Below, in pieces: positions 62,596-64,000 of a DNA stretch of 64,000 bases. Position numbers and translations under genes: made by a program. Position 1 is the first letter of the stretch. Each line of letters starts with the position of its first letter. The notes beneath the pieces are model-generated. The model was not told the DNA's origin, did not search any database, and saw only the letters and a list, made by a program, of their open reading frames with translations. The stretch is from Bacteroidales bacterium. GTDB taxonomy: Bacteria; Bacteroidota; Bacteroidia; Bacteroidales; WCHB1-69. Where the stretch lies: positions 62,001 through 126,000 of the forward strand of contig JAIKWD010000007.1 of the NCBI GenBank assembly GCA_024685175.1. Direction: 5' to 3'.

Positions 62596-63108
62596 TCATC
62601 TAAGTACAAAGTACAGAATCACTTCGGCGGCGAGGACACCGAGAAGGCAGTACCAGTGCCAGCGTTTGGCATTGTCGGTATAGACGAAATGCTTGCACAG
62701 GACATAGTTAAGCAAGCCGACCGGAATAGCCATAATGGCCAAGTTAATGTAGTTTATATATTCACTGGCATATCCGAAATGATGGGAGCTCCATTCCAGC
62801 AAGGCAAGACCGCCCACATTAATCAGATAGGTAAACGTAGTGATTGCTACAAAACGGAATATCAAGCGGTTATCTTTATTCTTGAAGACGAGCGCACCGT
62901 ATGTCTTGAAATTAAACAGGATGCTGAAAACCGTGGCTACCAGATTAGAGATAAAGTAGGCGTGGTTGATGTGGAAAAGTCGATCGAAAATAAAATAAAA
63001 AACCCAGTTGATAAAAATACCAACGGCCGTGTTCAGAATCGCCGTGAATATAAAGCGAATGAACTGTGGTGTGAATAATCTTTTCAAAAGGTCCTTGACT
63101 CTTCCCAT
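62596..63108 (-). CDS. GtrA-family membrane protein
   Basis: The 170-aa product has four membrane spans and the GtrA pattern (FIRFIFTAILNTAVGIFINW, NLVATVFSILFNFKTYGALVF, NYVLCKHFVY). Such proteins are small flippase-like membrane partners in polysaccharide or teichoic-acid modification; no glycosyltransferase gene is adjacent. I use the ATG at 63108. Confidence 0.88.
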   Translation of the reverse strand: MGRVKDLLKRLFTPQFIRFIFTAILNTAVGIFINWVFYFIFDRLFHINHAYFISNLVATVFSILFNFKTYGALVFKNKDNRLIFRFVAITTFTYLINVGGLALLEWSSHHFGYASEYINYINLAIMAIPVGLLNYVLCKHFVYTDNAKRWHWYCLLGVLAAEVILYFVLR

Positions 63109-63126
63109 CTTTTCAAAAAACAGCGG

Positions 63127-63134
63127 CAAAGATA
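63127..63134 (-). promoter_or_regulatory. -7 box for the GtrA gene
   Basis: The minus strand reads TATCTTTG, 18 bases before the ATG at 63108. Confidence 0.5.
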
Positions 63135-63233
63135 CAAAAAAAGCAATTAGCAGTTAGCAGATAGCTATTAGCGCTTTTAGATGTAAGACGTAAGATTTAG
63201 GATGTTAGGGTAAAAACTCTCAAGTCTCAAATC

Positions 63234-64000
63234 TTAAGTTCCAAATCTTTTGGTAAAAATTCCGTAAATCGCGGTGCCGCTGCCGGACATAGAGGCGTAG
63301 AGGGCGCCTTCGGCGTACATTTTCCGTTTAAGGGCAGCAAGTTCCGGGTGACGGGCAAAGACGGAGTCTTCGAAGTCGTTGTGCATAAGCTCTTTCCAAC
63401 ATTCGACCGGTTGGTTGACGAGGAGTTTGAGATCCACATTGGCTTTTTTGGGGGTGATATGGGCGTAGGCTTCGCGCGTGGAAACGGAGAAGTCCGGTTT
63501 TACTATTTTAATAATATAGTTGGAGAGATCCAGGTCGATGGGGGTCATGATCTCGCCGCGGCCGGTGGCGAAGACGGGGGTATTGTCTATGAAGAAGGGC
63601 ACGTCGCTGCCGAGATTTGCGGCATACGCTTTCAAGTCGGCGGCGGCGAGGGGCAGGTGGAACCATTGGGCGAGCAGTTTGAGGGTGAAGGCCGCGTCGG
63701 CGGAGCCGCCGCCGAGGCCTGCGCCCGTGGGGATGTGTTTGCGGAGGGCGATTTGCACGCCTCCGATGTCGAAATCGCGCCGGAGCAGGTGAAAAGCCTT
63801 GACGCAGAGGTTGTCCGCCGGAGGACCGGCTTGAGTATCAGTGCACACAAAGTCCAACTCGCAGTCGCTGGGCGCCAGGGCAAGTTCGTCCGTGTAAAAA
63901 TCCGTGGGATAAAAAACCGTTTCCAGGTCGTGGTAGCCGTCGGGGCGTTTGCGCACCACATAGAGTCCGAGGTTGATCTTACAGTTAACCTTTGCCGTGA
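63234..64000 (-). CDS. ispE: 4-diphosphocytidyl-2-C-methyl-D-erythritol kinase, 5' end cut by window edge
   Basis: IspE phosphorylates the MEP-pathway intermediate CDP-ME. The visible part begins in TAKVNCKINLGLYVVRKRPDGYHDLE, close to the normal N-terminus, so only a few residues are missing beyond the window. The GHMP-kinase motif PTGAGLGGGSADAAF and the late SGSGTAIYGIF are present. Confidence 0.95.
   Translation of the reverse strand, partial: TAKVNCKINLGLYVVRKRPDGYHDLETVFYPTDFYTDELALAPSDCELDFVCTDTQAGPPADNLCVKAFHLLRRDFDIGGVQIALRKHIPTGAGLGGGSADAAFTLKLLAQWFHLPLAAADLKAYAANLGSDVPFFIDNTPVFATGRGEIMTPIDLDLSNYIIKIVKPDFSVSTREAYAHITPKKANVDLKLLVNQPVECWKELMHNDFEDSVFARHPELAALKRKMYAEGALYASMSGSGTAIYGIFTKRFGT

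Overview
The window is from a member of the phylum Bacteroidetes (Bacteroidota), most likely an uncultured Bacteroidales. The evidence is: exported proteins ending in type IX secretion (T9SS) sorting domains, an OmpA/TPR/propeller protein of the PorE type, a GldA-like ATPase, a short ProRS, a 1436-aa RpoC and 1266-aa RpoB of Bacteroidetes type, and many upstream regions carrying the phylum's -7 promoter box TAnnTTTG (as TATCTTTG, TATTTTTG, TACTTTTG or TATATTTG). Exact genus cannot be read from the sequence.

Layout. (1) 1-11.5 kb, minus strand: the core operon secE-nusG-rplK-rplA-rplJ-rplL-rpoB-rpoC, followed by the start of a DUF3467-type gene at the left edge. A very good promoter lies at 11479-11508. 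A strong hairpin sits between rplL and rpoB, and rpoB starts with TTG. (2) 11.5-29.9 kb, minus strand: trmB, an MsbA-type ABC exporter, an 11.2-kb gene for a 3725-aa T9SS-exported adhesin-like protein, a PorE-like OmpA protein, mazG and proS. (3) 29.9-35 kb, plus strand: an envelope cluster with a Tyr/Trp- and Ser-rich lipoprotein, a FadL/OmpP1-type barrel, a small exported propeller-like protein and an exported glutamine-amidotransferase-like protein. (4) 35-39.7 kb, minus strand: udk, tRNA-Gln(CTG), a DUF6515-type low-complexity protein, a C10 (streptopain) protease with CUB domains and a T9SS tail, and an S23-type four-helix-bundle protein. (5) 39.8-43.7 kb, plus strand: an M23-like membrane protein, phoH, lpxK and a purine nucleoside phosphorylase, ending in a clear terminator. 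(6) 43.7-49 kb: azlCD, a gene-poor stretch with an RHS-like remnant, a COG2509-type flavoprotein, a split chromate-transporter pair and an exported endonuclease/phosphatase-fold protein that overlaps the second transporter gene antisense. (7) 49-57.6 kb, plus strand: gldA-like ATPase, a truncated molybdopterin-oxidoreductase-like gene, sppA, a steroid 5-alpha-reductase-fold membrane protein, murF, anmK, tonB and a GNAT gene. (8) 57.6-64 kb: an MbnP-like lipoprotein, a DUF4468 protein, folA and an AAA_28 ATPase on the minus strand; smpB and a merR-type regulator on the plus strand; then rdgB, rpmF, a YceD/DUF177 protein, a GtrA protein and ispE (cut by the window edge) on the minus strand.

Most of the window is ordinary housekeeping: transcription and translation, peptidoglycan (murF, anmK), lipid A (lpxK), isoprenoid (ispE) and nucleotide metabolism (udk, PNP, rdgB, mazG, folA). 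The parts that deserve attention are the giant adhesin-like protein with a related domain at each end next to a PorE-like protein; the low-complexity lipoprotein and barrel cluster at 29.96-34.97 kb; the perfect inverted repeat around the tRNA-Gln promoter; the M23-like protein that lacks one expected catalytic histidine; and the molybdopterin-oxidoreductase-like protein without its iron-sulfur end. No CRISPR array, prophage or intact insertion sequence was seen.
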